Shown: positions 8,622 to 17,822 of the stretch, one piece after another
Layout: the number at the start of each line of letters is the position of its first letter
Numbering within the stretch: the stretch's first letter is position 1
Assembly (NCBI GenBank): GCA_958399925.1
Contig: CATXOC010000002.1
Coordinates: 124,001-188,000, forward strand
DNA length: 64,000 nucleotides
Direction: 5' to 3'
DNA from: an uncultured Candidatus Saccharibacteria bacterium
GTDB lineage: Bacteria; Patescibacteriota; Saccharimonadia; Saccharimonadales; Saccharimonadaceae
The notes under the pieces: model-generated
Seen by the model: only the letters and a program-made list of their open reading frames with translations
Database searches by the model: none
What the model was told of the DNA's origin: nothing
Position numbers and translations under genes: made by a program

Positions 8622-9254
8622 CTATCTCCTTTCTCCCTTATTAATCCATACCTTTACACCGATGATACCAGCAGCTGTTTTAGCAGTCGCTAGATGATAA
8701 TCGATGTTAGCGCGAATCGTTTGTAGTGGCACTGAACCCTCATTGAACTTTTCGCGGCGGCACATTTCTGCACCATTCAAACGACCAGAAACCTCGACGC
8801 GTACACCCTTGGCACCTGCAGCCATTACATTCTGCACAGCGCTCTTAGCAGCACGACGGAAGTTGATGCGACGCTCTAGCTGACGAGCAATATTCTCAGC
8901 TACGATCTTGGCGGCTAATTCAGGACGCTTGACCTCTTCGATGTTTAGACGAATTGGCTCACCAGCGATCTTCTCTAACTCAGCCTTTAGTTCTTGTACG
9001 CCTGCGCCACCACGGCCGATGACAACACCAGCTTTGCTAGTCCAGATGTTAATAGTGGTCTGATTAGCGCTACGCTCGATTTCGATCTTGTTGATCACAG
9101 CACGAGTCTCAAAGCGCTTTTCAATAGCACGGCGCAATTTGATGTCAGTGGCTAGCCACTTGGCAAAATCGCGCTTGCCCGGAGCAAACCATTTACTGCT
9201 CCAGTCCTTTGTTGCCTGTACACGCAAGCTAATTGGATTTACTTTCTGACCCAT
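8622..9254 (-). CDS. rpsC: 30S ribosomal protein S3
   Basis: 210 residues starting MGQKVNPISLRVQ. It has a KH domain with VVIGRGGAGVQELK and the C-terminal domain ending GVKVWINKGE. S3 lines the mRNA entry channel. Coupled to L22 by a TAATG junction. Confidence 0.98.
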   Translation of the reverse strand: MGQKVNPISLRVQATKDWSSKWFAPGKRDFAKWLATDIKLRRAIEKRFETRAVINKIEIERSANQTTINIWTSKAGVVIGRGGAGVQELKAELEKIAGEPIRLNIEEVKRPELAAKIVAENIARQLERRINFRRAAKSAVQNVMAAGAKGVRVEVSGRLNGAEMCRREKFNEGSVPLQTIRANIDYHLATAKTAAGIIGVKVWINKGERR

Positions 9255-9661
9255 TACTTGCTCTCCTTTTCTTCTGCCTTAGCATCTTTGCTAGCTTCAG
9301 CTTTCTTAGCAGGCTTAGCTTCACCTCTGACGATTACTAGTACGTTACTAGTCTTCTTCTGGTATGGATGAGCCATGCCGCGTGCGACTGGGCGATAGCG
9401 CTTGATACGTGCACCAGCAGTAACTGAAATAGTATCAATTACTAGGCTACCAGCCTTCATGTCGAAATTGTTGATTGCGTTAGCACGAGCGCTCGAAATC
9501 AACTTGGCAAGTGGCTTGGCGGCGCGCTTTGGTGTGTGTGATAGGATAACTAACGCATCATCAACAGTGCGGTTACGAACCAAACCTGCTACCAACGCAG
9601 TCTTGCGAGGAGCTAGACGTAGCTCCTTTAGATATGCTTTTGCAGTTAGTGATTCACTCAT
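9254..9661 (-). CDS. rplV: 50S ribosomal protein L22
   Basis: 135 residues. The core shows LRLAPRKTALVAGLVRNR and the tunnel-loop/C-terminal GARIKRYRPVARGMAHPYQKK. A ~20-residue Lys/Ala/Glu-rich C-terminal tail extends beyond the usual length. TAATG junctions with S19 and S3. Confidence 0.97.
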   Translation of the reverse strand: MSESLTAKAYLKELRLAPRKTALVAGLVRNRTVDDALVILSHTPKRAAKPLAKLISSARANAINNFDMKAGSLVIDTISVTAGARIKRYRPVARGMAHPYQKKTSNVLVIVRGEAKPAKKAEASKDAKAEEKESK

Positions 9662-9921
9662 TATTTCTTACCTCCGTGCTTACGGAACTTGCGAGTTGGG
9701 GCGAATTCACCTAGCTTGTGGCCAACCATGTTCTCGGTAATTAGTACCGGCACATGAACGCGACCGTTATGCACAGCAATCGTGCGGTTCACCATTTCAG
9801 GTGTAATAACGGAAGCGCGAGCCCAAGTGCGGATAACTGTACGGTCGTCAGCCGACAGAGCAGCTACCTTCTTGGCAAGCTTGGCGTCAATGTATGGCCC
9901 CTTCTTTAAGCTTCTACTCAT
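9661..9921 (-). CDS. rpsS: 30S ribosomal protein S19
   Basis: 86 residues starting MSRSLKKGPYID and containing the conserved HNGRVHVPVLITENMVGHKLGEF region. It binds the 16S rRNA head with S13. Coupled to L2 by TAATG. Confidence 0.98.
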   Translation of the reverse strand: MSRSLKKGPYIDAKLAKKVAALSADDRTVIRTWARASVITPEMVNRTIAVHNGRVHVPVLITENMVGHKLGEFAPTRKFRKHGGKK

Positions 9922-10766
9922 TACTTCCTCCTCTTATTCTCGTGACGACTACGAACAATCATCTTGTCAGTTGACTTGCGACGGCGAGTCTTGACACCCA
10001 AGGCAATCTTACCCCATGGCGTACGAGGAGCCTTACCGGTACCGTGCTGACCACCATCACCACCACCATGCGGGTGATCGACGGCGTTCATGTGAGTACC
10101 GCGGACACGTGGGCGAATACCTAAGTGGCGATACCGACCAGCATAACCAGACTTCTCATTCTGATGACTTTCGTTACCAACCACACCCAAGGTAGCCATG
10201 CACTCTAGGCGGAACTTGCGTACTTCACCTGATGGCATCTTGACCATCGCATAGTCACCTTCCTTAGCGGTTAGCTGAGCTCGTGCACCTGCCGCACGCA
10301 CTGTCTGCGCACCACGACCTGGTGTTAGCTCGATATTGTTAATAACAGCACCTAGCGGAATATCCTTTAGTGCTAGGCGGTTACCGTTCTCGATTTGAAC
10401 GGTCTTGTCCGCAGAAGCTACTTCAATGCGCTGACCCTGCTTCATATCGTTGTTAGCGATGATGTAGTGCAGGCTACCCTTCTGGTCGCGGATACGAGCA
10501 ATTCTAGCTGAACGACCTGGGTCGTACTCGATATGCTCAATCGTAGCAACCATACCAGGTTCTAGATTGAAGTTAACAATACGGATAAAGCGCTTGGCAC
10601 CACCACCACGGTGACGGCTAGTGATGCGACCCTGATTGTTACGACCCGAGTTCTGCTTGCGAGCTACCAATAGGCTCTTAACAGGCTTTTTAGTCGTAAT
10701 CTGATCAAACTCAGCCGCAACCTGGTTACGACGACCGTTGGTAGTAGGCTTCATTTGTTTTGCCAT
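9921..10766 (-). CDS. rplB: 50S ribosomal protein L2
   Basis: 281 residues. RNA-binding domain with GRNNQGRITSRHRGGG and C-terminal peptidyl-transferase-proximal region with VDHPHGGGDG, the conserved His-containing loop. ATG at 10766 is chosen: it lies just after the L23 stop with GAGGAG at good spacing. A start five codons upstream would sit on that ribosome site. Confidence 0.97.
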   Translation of the reverse strand: MAKQMKPTTNGRRNQVAAEFDQITTKKPVKSLLVARKQNSGRNNQGRITSRHRGGGAKRFIRIVNFNLEPGMVATIEHIEYDPGRSARIARIRDQKGSLHYIIANNDMKQGQRIEVASADKTVQIENGNRLALKDIPLGAVINNIELTPGRGAQTVRAAGARAQLTAKEGDYAMVKMPSGEVRKFRLECMATLGVVGNESHQNEKSGYAGRYRHLGIRPRVRGTHMNAVDHPHGGGDGGQHGTGKAPRTPWGKIALGVKTRRRKSTDKMIVRSRHENKRRK

Positions 10767-10767
10767 A

Positions 10768-11073
10768 CTACTTCTCCTCACTTTCGTTTAGATCCTTGAA
10801 GACCTCAATCGAACCTTCAGAGACGGTGACATAAGCCTTCTTGGTATCCTGACGCTTGGTTGTACCAGGACGATTGTGCTTGCCTAGATTGACAGCCTTT
10901 ATCTTGCCCTTGGTAATCATCAAACGAACGTCAGCAACCTTAACGTCTGGATAATCAGCAGCCAGCTCTTTTAGAACTTCTGCCTTGTTAGCATTCATTG
11001 GTACATCAAAGACGTAAATGTTTTTCTTAGATAGACCATATGCCTTTTCGGAAATACGTGGAGTAAGAATCAT
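10768..11073 (-). CDS. rplW: 50S ribosomal protein L23
   Basis: About 101 residues. N-terminal LTPRISEKAYGLSKKNIYVFDV is typical. L23 is the docking site for trigger factor and SRP at the tunnel exit. ATG 11073 shares its A with the L4 stop (TAATG) and has AAAGGAGG upstream, so it is preferred over the start seven codons earlier. Confidence 0.96.
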   Translation of the reverse strand: MILTPRISEKAYGLSKKNIYVFDVPMNANKAEVLKELAADYPDVKVADVRLMITKGKIKAVNLGKHNRPGTTKRQDTKKAYVTVSEGSIEVFKDLNESEEK

Positions 11074-11672
11074 TACTTGTCCTCCTTTAGCCACTCAGTC
11101 GTAGCAGCTAGTGCAGCCTTCGTAAACACCACAGCATCAGCGTTCAATAGGTGGAATACTGATAGGTAGGTTGGGCTAACTAGTTCTACTGTCTGTAAAT
11201 TAGCAGTTGCACGTAGCTTATTCTCATCTTTGTTGTCAACTAGTAGAATGCGACGCTTGTTATCAAGCTTCAGATCCTTGATTAGCTTGACGATATCCTT
11301 AGTCTTGCCACTAGTCTTGATATCATCAATAACGGTGATCTCATTGCTCTGGTTAGCTAAGGTTAGTGCCTGGCGTAGTGCCACGCGACGTGATGTCTTA
11401 CTTAGACGCTTGTTGTAGTTTTCAATCCCTAGTGGACCGAAGACAATACCACCACCACGCCAAATTGGGTTACGAGTCGAACCAAAACGTGCACGACCAG
11501 TGCCCTTCTGACGCCATGGCTTCTTACCGCCACCGCGGACTTCGCCACGAGTTTTGGTCTTTGCGCCTACCTGACGGTTTGCAGCTAGATAGCTGTCATA
11601 TGCAAGTTTCAGGAGTTCATGGTTCGGAACTTCAACAGCAAAGACTGCGTCTGATAGTTTAGTTTCAGCCAT
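11073..11672 (-). CDS. rplD: 50S ribosomal protein L4
   Basis: 199 residues with the conserved loop GGGKKPWRQKGTGRARFGSTRNP that reaches the exit tunnel. In E. coli L4 binds the S10 leader to repress its operon. The structured leader upstream of L3 here is a candidate target (inference). Confidence 0.97.
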   Translation of the reverse strand: MAETKLSDAVFAVEVPNHELLKLAYDSYLAANRQVGAKTKTRGEVRGGGKKPWRQKGTGRARFGSTRNPIWRGGGIVFGPLGIENYNKRLSKTSRRVALRQALTLANQSNEITVIDDIKTSGKTKDIVKLIKDLKLDNKRRILLVDNKDENKLRATANLQTVELVSPTYLSVFHLLNADAVVFTKAALAATTEWLKEDK

Positions 11673-12313
11673 TACTTATTCTCCTTTCCCTTGTGATTAA
11701 ATTTGATAGCTGAGCTGATCACAACAGTGCCCTTCTTTGGACCCGGGATCGCACCCTTAACGCCGACTAGATTGTTCTCTTTGTCGACATAGGCTACAGT
11801 CAGATTCTTGACGGTTGTCTTCTCTGCACCCATCTGTCCAGCCATCGGATGACCTTTCCAGACACGTTGCGGATACATTGAACCGATTGAACCGACTTTA
11901 CGAGTGTCACCCTTGCCACCGTGCGTCTTGCGCTGACGATGGAAGTTGTGACGCTTAATTGTGCCTGCCCAACCTTTACCCTTGCTGATGCCACTGACAT
12001 CAACAGAGTCACCGACCTTAAATAGATCAGCAGTTAGTACATCGCCGACCTTCTCGTCGCCCAGGCTGTCAACCCGCACTTCGCGAATGGTCTTTGGTGT
12101 GGCGCCAGACGCTTTAACGTGTCCAGCAACGGCATTGCTCAGGTTCTTACCCTTACCATAGCCCAACTGTACCGCGTTGTAGCCGTCTTTTTCGACAGAC
12201 TTCACCTGAGTCACGGTGCAGGGACCGGCTTGAATGACGGTGATAGGAATCACAACGCCGTTCTCCCCGAGGATCTGGGTCATTCCAAGTTTGGTACCGA
12301 TTAAAGTATTCAT
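11672..12313 (-). CDS. rplC: 50S ribosomal protein L3
   Basis: 213 residues starting MNTLIGTKLGMTQ, with the signature FHRQRKTHGGKGDTR and MYPQRVWKGHPMAGQMG near the peptidyl-transferase centre. ATG at 12313 is preferred to the GTG five codons upstream: it gives the standard L3 N-terminus and has AAGGGA before it. It is the first gene of the operon; S10, usually first, is located elsewhere (22295-22612). Confidence 0.97.
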   Translation of the reverse strand: MNTLIGTKLGMTQILGENGVVIPITVIQAGPCTVTQVKSVEKDGYNAVQLGYGKGKNLSNAVAGHVKASGATPKTIREVRVDSLGDEKVGDVLTADLFKVGDSVDVSGISKGKGWAGTIKRHNFHRQRKTHGGKGDTRKVGSIGSMYPQRVWKGHPMAGQMGAEKTTVKNLTVAYVDKENNLVGVKGAIPGPKKGTVVISSAIKFNHKGKENK

Positions 12314-12336
12314 ACTTCCCTTTTCCACTTAAAACG

Positions 12337-12404
12337 CCTGAGAATTCGCAGTTTCCGTCCTTGCTAGATATCTAACAAAGGTCGGACTTACAAACGCTCT
12401 CAGG
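12337..12404 (-). promoter_or_regulatory. Structured 5' leader of the ribosomal-protein operon
   Basis: The ~110-base leader between promoter and L3 can fold as a two-tier structure. Outer stem: CCTGAGA pairs with TCTCAGG (12398-12404 with 12337-12343), extended by GTTT/AAAC. Inner hairpin (12354-12386): TCCG..CGGA, CCTT..AAGG and GTTAGA..TCTAGC with two small internal defects. Its position suggests ribosomal-protein autoregulation, but no known motif is matched by eye. Confidence 0.6.
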
Positions 12405-12430
12405 AACGTTGGTCTAACATTAACGGTATC

Positions 12431-12459
12431 ATACTATCACATATAGGATAAATATGCAA
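12431..12459 (-). promoter_or_regulatory. Main promoter of the ribosomal-protein operon
   Basis: On the minus strand: TTGCAT (12459-12454), an exactly 17-base spacer, then TAGTAT (12436-12431). Predicted transcription start is about 110 bases before the L3 codon, just upstream of the folded leader. Confidence 0.75.
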
Positions 12460-12552
12460 GTGTGAATAGCACTCAGAAATAGCTGCAATGTAGTCCTACT
12501 AATGGAATGCTTCATTGGTTATATCTCTGATTCTATCTGCATAGCCCTCAAA

Positions 12553-12627
12553 CAGCGTCACTCGCGCTGATCGCCTGAAGCAGACGGACGATCCAATGAG
12601 ATCGGACTGCCAGGAGAAGTGACGCTG
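12553..12627. repeat. Nested inverted repeats, possible structured RNA
   Basis: A perfect 10-base inverted repeat CAGCGTCACT (12553-12562) / AGTGACGCTG (12618-12627) encloses 55 bases. Inside, CCTG-aa-GCAG can pair with CTGC-c-AGG, leaving a loop with two GATC sites. It lies in the ~240-base gap between res and the L3 promoter. No T-run follows on either side, so it is not a simple terminator. It could be a small RNA, an mRNA-end structure or an operator. Confidence 0.4.
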
Positions 12628-12703
12628 GCCGCGCAAAATATCAATCAGCTTTTTGGATGTGTCTGGCCGCAAAATTAGGGTTAGTAGCGACGAAGATGAT
12701 TGA

Positions 12704-15700
12704 CTATTTATCCATTAAGGTTCGCACTTCATTTATATTACTAACTACATCATATTTAATAAAGCCGTCCGAGATAGCAGCGAAATGCTCTTTGGCACAA
12801 TAGATTTTAGCTTGCTCAACCGGGCGTAAATTTGGCGCTTGTGTAGTACCCTTGCTCTCCGCTACCATGTAGATTCTCTTATTTTCACTCGAACTTGCTA
12901 CAATAGCCCAATCAGGATTATATTCCCCAAGTGGTGTATGAACTGTGAATTTACTAGGCAGTTTTATATAGAAATCAATATCACAATCTTGATCCATCTG
13001 CTCTGATAGACTGCGTTCAATTTGCGAGTCAAAGCGTACATGATCGTAAATATGTTTGCGTGCTTCACGACACATTGCCTCATCATCGACATCAATCACA
13101 CCTTTAAATACATCAGATTTACCCATGACCTTACCTTCAATTGGCTGATAGGTAATATTCTTGACTATCAGCTGCGGCTTAGTCTGATTAATCAGCTGGA
13201 TACATTTACGAATAAACTCCTCTGGATTGACACAAAATTTGCTAAACGTCGACGGAGCTAGTTCGTTCAATATATTAGCAACCGTACTGCGCAGCAGATT
13301 AGTCTCACTAGCAATCTCGCCAACCAGGTCAAACTTAACATCATTATCTACATTTAAATCTACGTTGTGATAGCGATTGTGTTGCATGGTCATCGCATTA
13401 CCCTCGCCGACATATGAGATATTGCCCATATCGCCTTGTTTGACCACCAACTGGGTTTTGCTAACCGAGAGACCACCATTGATTGCATTTACGCACTCGT
13501 GGATTAATTCTGGCTCGCTAGCATTTACTTGATAGTAAGTGCGTTGGTTGATATGTCGCCATAGTTCATCAAACTCAGGGCGATCAATTATTTCGCGCCG
13601 CAACGTCATTCTAACTATATGGCGCGCATTAGTTGGTCGCATCTTCTTAGCGTCATAGATACTATCCAACATATCCGCAACGCTCTCTGCAATATTACTA
13701 AATTGATCACCTAACACGCCTCTGACTGCCGCCAACTTTTCGCATTGCGGCATACCAGTATACATTGCTGATGGTAAACTGTTATCAATTAGCTCTGATT
13801 CGGACAGCTTAGAGTAGATGATTGCACAGCTATCTTCGCTGACGTCAACCTTATGACCATCGCCATCAGTATAGTAGAAGCCTTTCACTAGCGCCATAGT
13901 AAGCACCTTTGGTCGACCATTAGCCACGTCTGCGTATTCGTTCTGCAACGCCTTTGTGAATGCATCGTAGCTCTCATTGGCAATAACCGTCAAGATATTA
14001 ATAGACTGCACACTGTCATCGCCCACCGTTTCCGCGTCCTGACGAACGCCATTCTGATCAACTGCTAAACGCAAACCACGACCAATTTCTTGTCGCTTCT
14101 TAATTTCCGATGCGCCAGCGCCTGGATTCCCAAGTGTACATATTTGAAAGACATTCGGATTATCCCAACCTTCACGAAGCGCCGAATGCGAGAAGATGAA
14201 ACGTACAGGTTCATCGAATGACAGCAAACGCTCCTTATTTTTCATAATTAAATCGTACGCACCTACATCATCCGATTCGCCGCGACTGACTTTACCGTTG
14301 ACCGCATGGCCTTTCTTATCAATACTGAAATAGCCCGCGTCAACACGGCAACCTGATTCTTGCCAACGCCGTAGGTATGCCGCATAATCGGGATTCTCGT
14401 TGGTCTGTTCTAGGCGATTTAGCATTGCCTTAACTCGACGAGCGTATTCACGCTGAAAAATCTGCGCATAAACACCGTCAATCTCAACTCCACCTTCGCC
14501 GTACTGTTTGTATTTTGCTACCTCGTCGATAAAGAATAACGACAGCACCTTAATGCCTTGACTATACAGCTGCAATTCTCGTTCTAGGTGTGACTTAATT
14601 GTCTCAACAATCTGTAGGCGTCTAATATCCGCTTCGTTGGTCTCACCCAGTATTTCACCTTCATGAATATCAAAATTGCCCGTAAAACTAACCGTTCCTG
14701 CCACAGCATCAATATCGGTAATCTGATAGCCATGACGATACGACTCAATGCCACCCGAATAGTCATAGATATTCTCGCCAACCTTCAGAGTATGACTGCG
14801 CTTGACCAGCTTGCCGCTACCATCAGCCGCACTGTATTCCATCGTTACTGTTGCCGTTGGATTACTCTTTGACGAAACATTGATGCGCTCTAGATACAGA
14901 TAGCCCTGGCTGGCCGTATCGCCAACCTTTTCAATGCCTTTGACACTAATCCGCTTCACTAGCTTCTTTTGGTACGCATCAACTGCGTCAAGACGGTAGA
15001 CCTTGTTGAAGTTCTCCTTGTGGGTTGCAGAGTATAACAGGTAGAACAGCGGCTTAAAATCACGCAGACGATTACGCGTTTGCTTACCCAGTACCGATTG
15101 CGGCTCGTCAATAATGATAATTGGCTGAGTAGCTGCGATACTATCAATTGGCTTAACACCGTTAAACTCGTCTAGCTCACGGTTAATACGTCGCGCAGCT
15201 TCACCCCTGGCGTTAAATGCCTGCGTGTTCATAATCATCACATTAATGCCGTCACCCGCCGCAAACGAGCGGATATCAGCCAAGTGTGACGAATCATAGA
15301 TAAAGAAGCGACAGCGTTTGCCGTCATAGTCATCCGCAAAATGGTCCCGCGTAATCTGAAATGATTTATAGACACCTTCGCGAATAGCAATGCTCGGTAC
15401 CACTACAATAAACTTACTCCAACCGTAGCGTTTGTTTAGCTCAAAAATCGTCTTAATATATGTGTAGGTTTTGCCAGTACCTGTTTCCATCTCAATTGTC
15501 AGCGCTAGCTTGTCATTCAACGAGTAATCAACGCTGGTTGACAATGGTCGCACACCCGATTTAGCCTGAACATCACGTAGATTTCTTAGGATCGCGTCGC
15601 TTGACGGTGTCGGGCTTAACAGTGGTGATGCATTGTTACACCAGCCGATTACTTCGGTGCTATGTAGTTGGACGTTATTGTCATCACCCCTATCAACTAT

Positions 15701-15796
15701 GAACTGCGCCCGCTTAAAGGGCTGACCACGAAAAACATTACATACCGCGTCGACCGCGTCAGCCTGGAACTGCTGATATTTAAACTGTAGCTTCAT
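12704..15796 (-). CDS. res: Type III restriction enzyme, Res subunit
   Basis: 1030 residues. An SF2 helicase/translocase with Walker A TGTGKT (~105-110), Walker B DEPQ (230-233) and motif III SAT (256-258) is followed by a C-terminal PD-(D/E)XK nuclease with PD 961-962 and ExK E980/K982 (NPDWAIV...AESKG). All key residues are present, so cleavage should be possible. ATG 15796 is chosen because it overlaps the mod stop as TAATG; a GTG four codons upstream is an alternative. Type III Res needs the Mod partner for site recognition, and Mod here is split by a frameshift. Confidence 0.93.
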   Translation of the reverse strand: MKLQFKYQQFQADAVDAVCNVFRGQPFKRAQFIVDRGDDNNVQLHSTEVIGWCNNASPLLSPTPSSDAILRNLRDVQAKSGVRPLSTSVDYSLNDKLALTIEMETGTGKTYTYIKTIFELNKRYGWSKFIVVVPSIAIREGVYKSFQITRDHFADDYDGKRCRFFIYDSSHLADIRSFAAGDGINVMIMNTQAFNARGEAARRINRELDEFNGVKPIDSIAATQPIIIIDEPQSVLGKQTRNRLRDFKPLFYLLYSATHKENFNKVYRLDAVDAYQKKLVKRISVKGIEKVGDTASQGYLYLERINVSSKSNPTATVTMEYSAADGSGKLVKRSHTLKVGENIYDYSGGIESYRHGYQITDIDAVAGTVSFTGNFDIHEGEILGETNEADIRRLQIVETIKSHLERELQLYSQGIKVLSLFFIDEVAKYKQYGEGGVEIDGVYAQIFQREYARRVKAMLNRLEQTNENPDYAAYLRRWQESGCRVDAGYFSIDKKGHAVNGKVSRGESDDVGAYDLIMKNKERLLSFDEPVRFIFSHSALREGWDNPNVFQICTLGNPGAGASEIKKRQEIGRGLRLAVDQNGVRQDAETVGDDSVQSINILTVIANESYDAFTKALQNEYADVANGRPKVLTMALVKGFYYTDGDGHKVDVSEDSCAIIYSKLSESELIDNSLPSAMYTGMPQCEKLAAVRGVLGDQFSNIAESVADMLDSIYDAKKMRPTNARHIVRMTLRREIIDRPEFDELWRHINQRTYYQVNASEPELIHECVNAINGGLSVSKTQLVVKQGDMGNISYVGEGNAMTMQHNRYHNVDLNVDNDVKFDLVGEIASETNLLRSTVANILNELAPSTFSKFCVNPEEFIRKCIQLINQTKPQLIVKNITYQPIEGKVMGKSDVFKGVIDVDDEAMCREARKHIYDHVRFDSQIERSLSEQMDQDCDIDFYIKLPSKFTVHTPLGEYNPDWAIVASSSENKRIYMVAESKGTTQAPNLRPVEQAKIYCAKEHFAAISDGFIKYDVVSNINEVRTLMDK

Positions 15797-17612
15797 TAGA
15801 TTACCCAAACCCCCGTGGTTACACCACCACTATTAGCGGTACGGAACCGTTCGACCAGATTAATCTTGTCTGAGGATGATTTAAACGAACTGTCGCGAAA
15901 GACCGCCGCCTGTGGCGCCATATCAATAATCTGCTGCACGGTATCCGGATTAATATCATGATCAAAGCACGCCACCACGCCCGTCCCTGGCGCACCATCA
16001 ATGTGGTCATAAGCCAGCACTTCATTGCCGTTGATATCTAATCGCGTTAACTGGCCGTCCATATTCCAACCTTTTTGCAGTAGTACGCCAAACAGTAAAT
16101 CCAATGGCGTACGACCGTTGCGAATATTATTAGCCATATTCAGAATGTCAGTCTGATTTGTTTGACTAGCTGTCCGCTCGATACCATCATTTTCGTTAGC
16201 ATAGTCAATATACATAGCCCTAAAACCGTAGTCATGCTGGTCGGCATGCTCATCCTCGGCGGCAATTTTCTTAGCCGCGCGGCGGATGCGCTCACGACTA
16301 AGCTCATCAATGGTTTTATAGCCAGCTTTATAAGCCTCGCTCTTCTCGTTACATTGTTCTGGTAGCTGCACCAGAATAAATTGGCGATAGCCACCATCCT
16401 TAGCATTCTGCTGCATGACCGCTTGCGCCGTAGTTCCAGAGCCGGCGAAGAAATCTAGGATGGTGGAACTATCTGACAGATTCGAAATTGCTATTAACTT
16501 TTCAATTAGCGCATGGGGCTTAGGGTTGTCAAACACATTTCCTTTAAGCAAGGCACCTAGATCTTTTTGTGCTCCACGTGTAGTGCCAACATTATCCAAT
16601 ATATTGCTTGGTATTATTTCGTTCTCGTCAAACGGAAATATCTTACGTCGCGGCACGTTACTATAATTAGGTGCAGGACCGAAGTATATTCTGTTATCTT
16701 TAAGCAATGAGTTCATCTCAGCCTTATTTGCTACCTGCCACTGTCTAGTCCATTTCACTCCAGATGGCGATTCAATCGTAAAGTACGTGTCTCGTTCCTT
16801 ATTACTCCTCTCCTCGCTAAAGGAAATACTACCCGAGAACCAATCACCTCTTGGATCATTGTCGGGATTAGAGAAGCTACCCTGCGAGAGCTGAACATCC
16901 GACCATGGTTTAAGCATTGACTTGTTTCTTGCATACGCAACAATATATTGCTGTGCAGTCCGCGACCACGAATCTTTTTTACCCTTTCCGTGAAGCCACA
17001 TGAATTGATTAATAAAATTATCTTCTCCAAACACACTATCACACAATAACTTCAAATTAGCTTGTTCATTATCGTCAATGCTAATAAATATCACGCCCTT
17101 ATCGGACAGAAAATTGCGCGCCAAGATGAGGCGCGGATACATCATGCTTAACCAATCCGAATGATAGCGACCATTCTCCTTTGTATTCACGCTGAATTGA
17201 CGGTTGCCATCATCATCACGCGTCTCGTCGATCTGCTCAGTTGTAGATGTTGTAAAGTTATCGTGGTAGACAAAATCTTTGCCTGTATTATACGGCGGAT
17301 CGATGTAAATCATATCCACCTTACCCAGGTATGATTCCTGCAATAACTTTAACGCTTCTAGGTTGTCACCAGTAATAAATAGATTCCTAGTAGTATCAAA
17401 ATTAACGCTATTTTGAACGTCAGGACGTAATGTCTTAGCGGGGTCTAACGGCTTACCCGCCTCAGCAAAAGACCCCCCCGACCGGTCCAGTTCAAAATGT
17501 AACGCTCGCGCTGATCCTTCATCTGATCAATGTACTGCGCTAGCCGGTCTAAAAATGTATCGTCAACTTTCGAGAATGTCAAATCAACATGCTCTGGCAT
17601 ATTATCATTCAT
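15796..17612 (-). CDS. mod: Type III DNA methyltransferase Mod, frameshifted at a G7 tract
   Basis: A beta-class N6-adenine methyltransferase: DPPYNTG (motif IV, ~residue 105 of the restored protein) precedes the AdoMet motif FAGSG (~389-393). An ATG at 17612 with GAGGAAAG upstream opens a frame that stops after 55 codons. The downstream frame, from ~17480, continues to 15796. The two frames join at seven Gs (plus-strand C7, 17473-17479): eight (or five) Gs would give one 605-residue protein. As read, only a truncated product starting near 17343 could be made. The tract fits phase variation (OFF state); a sequencing error in the homopolymer is the alternative. Confidence 0.88.
17473..17479 (-). 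repeat. Poly-G tract inside mod (phase-variation site)
   Basis: Seven consecutive C on plus (G on minus) at codon ~46 of mod, exactly where the reading frame breaks. A gain of one G or loss of two restores the full gene. Confidence 0.85.
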
Positions 17613-17639
17613 TTTCACTTTCCTCTTTTAACCTTAACT

Positions 17640-17667
17640 AGTATAATAACATATTCTATTGTGCAAA
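17640..17667 (-). promoter_or_regulatory. Candidate promoter of mod-res
   Basis: TATACT (17645-17640) with TTTGCA (17667-17662, 16-base spacer) or TTGCAC (15-base spacer) upstream. It gives a short leader containing a good ribosome site. Spacing is slightly below the optimum. Confidence 0.4.
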
Positions 17668-17788
17668 TCTGTATCGCATCTGTTCGCGCAGACGAGCGCA
17701 CTCTAACGCAAGCTCCTGCCGTCGTGCACCGTTCGGCTGGCGTGGTATTGCTGAATCGACATGTCTCCGTTTGTAAATGAAGATATAG

Positions 17789-17818
17789 CAAAAGAGCTCC
17801 CACGATTAGGGAGCTCTT
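17789..17818 (-). terminator. Intrinsic terminator after the RecB-like nuclease gene
   Basis: AAGAGCTCCC pairs with GGGAGCTCTT over a 7-base loop, followed on minus by a U-run. It separates the nuclease gene from mod-res, so they are separate transcripts. Confidence 0.85.
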
Positions 17819-17822
17819 CAAT

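Noticed and set aside
4156..12304. Plus-strand ORFs opposite the ribosomal-protein genes
   Set aside because: They are antisense shadows: biased composition, no ribosome sites and no known domains, lying on top of certain genes.
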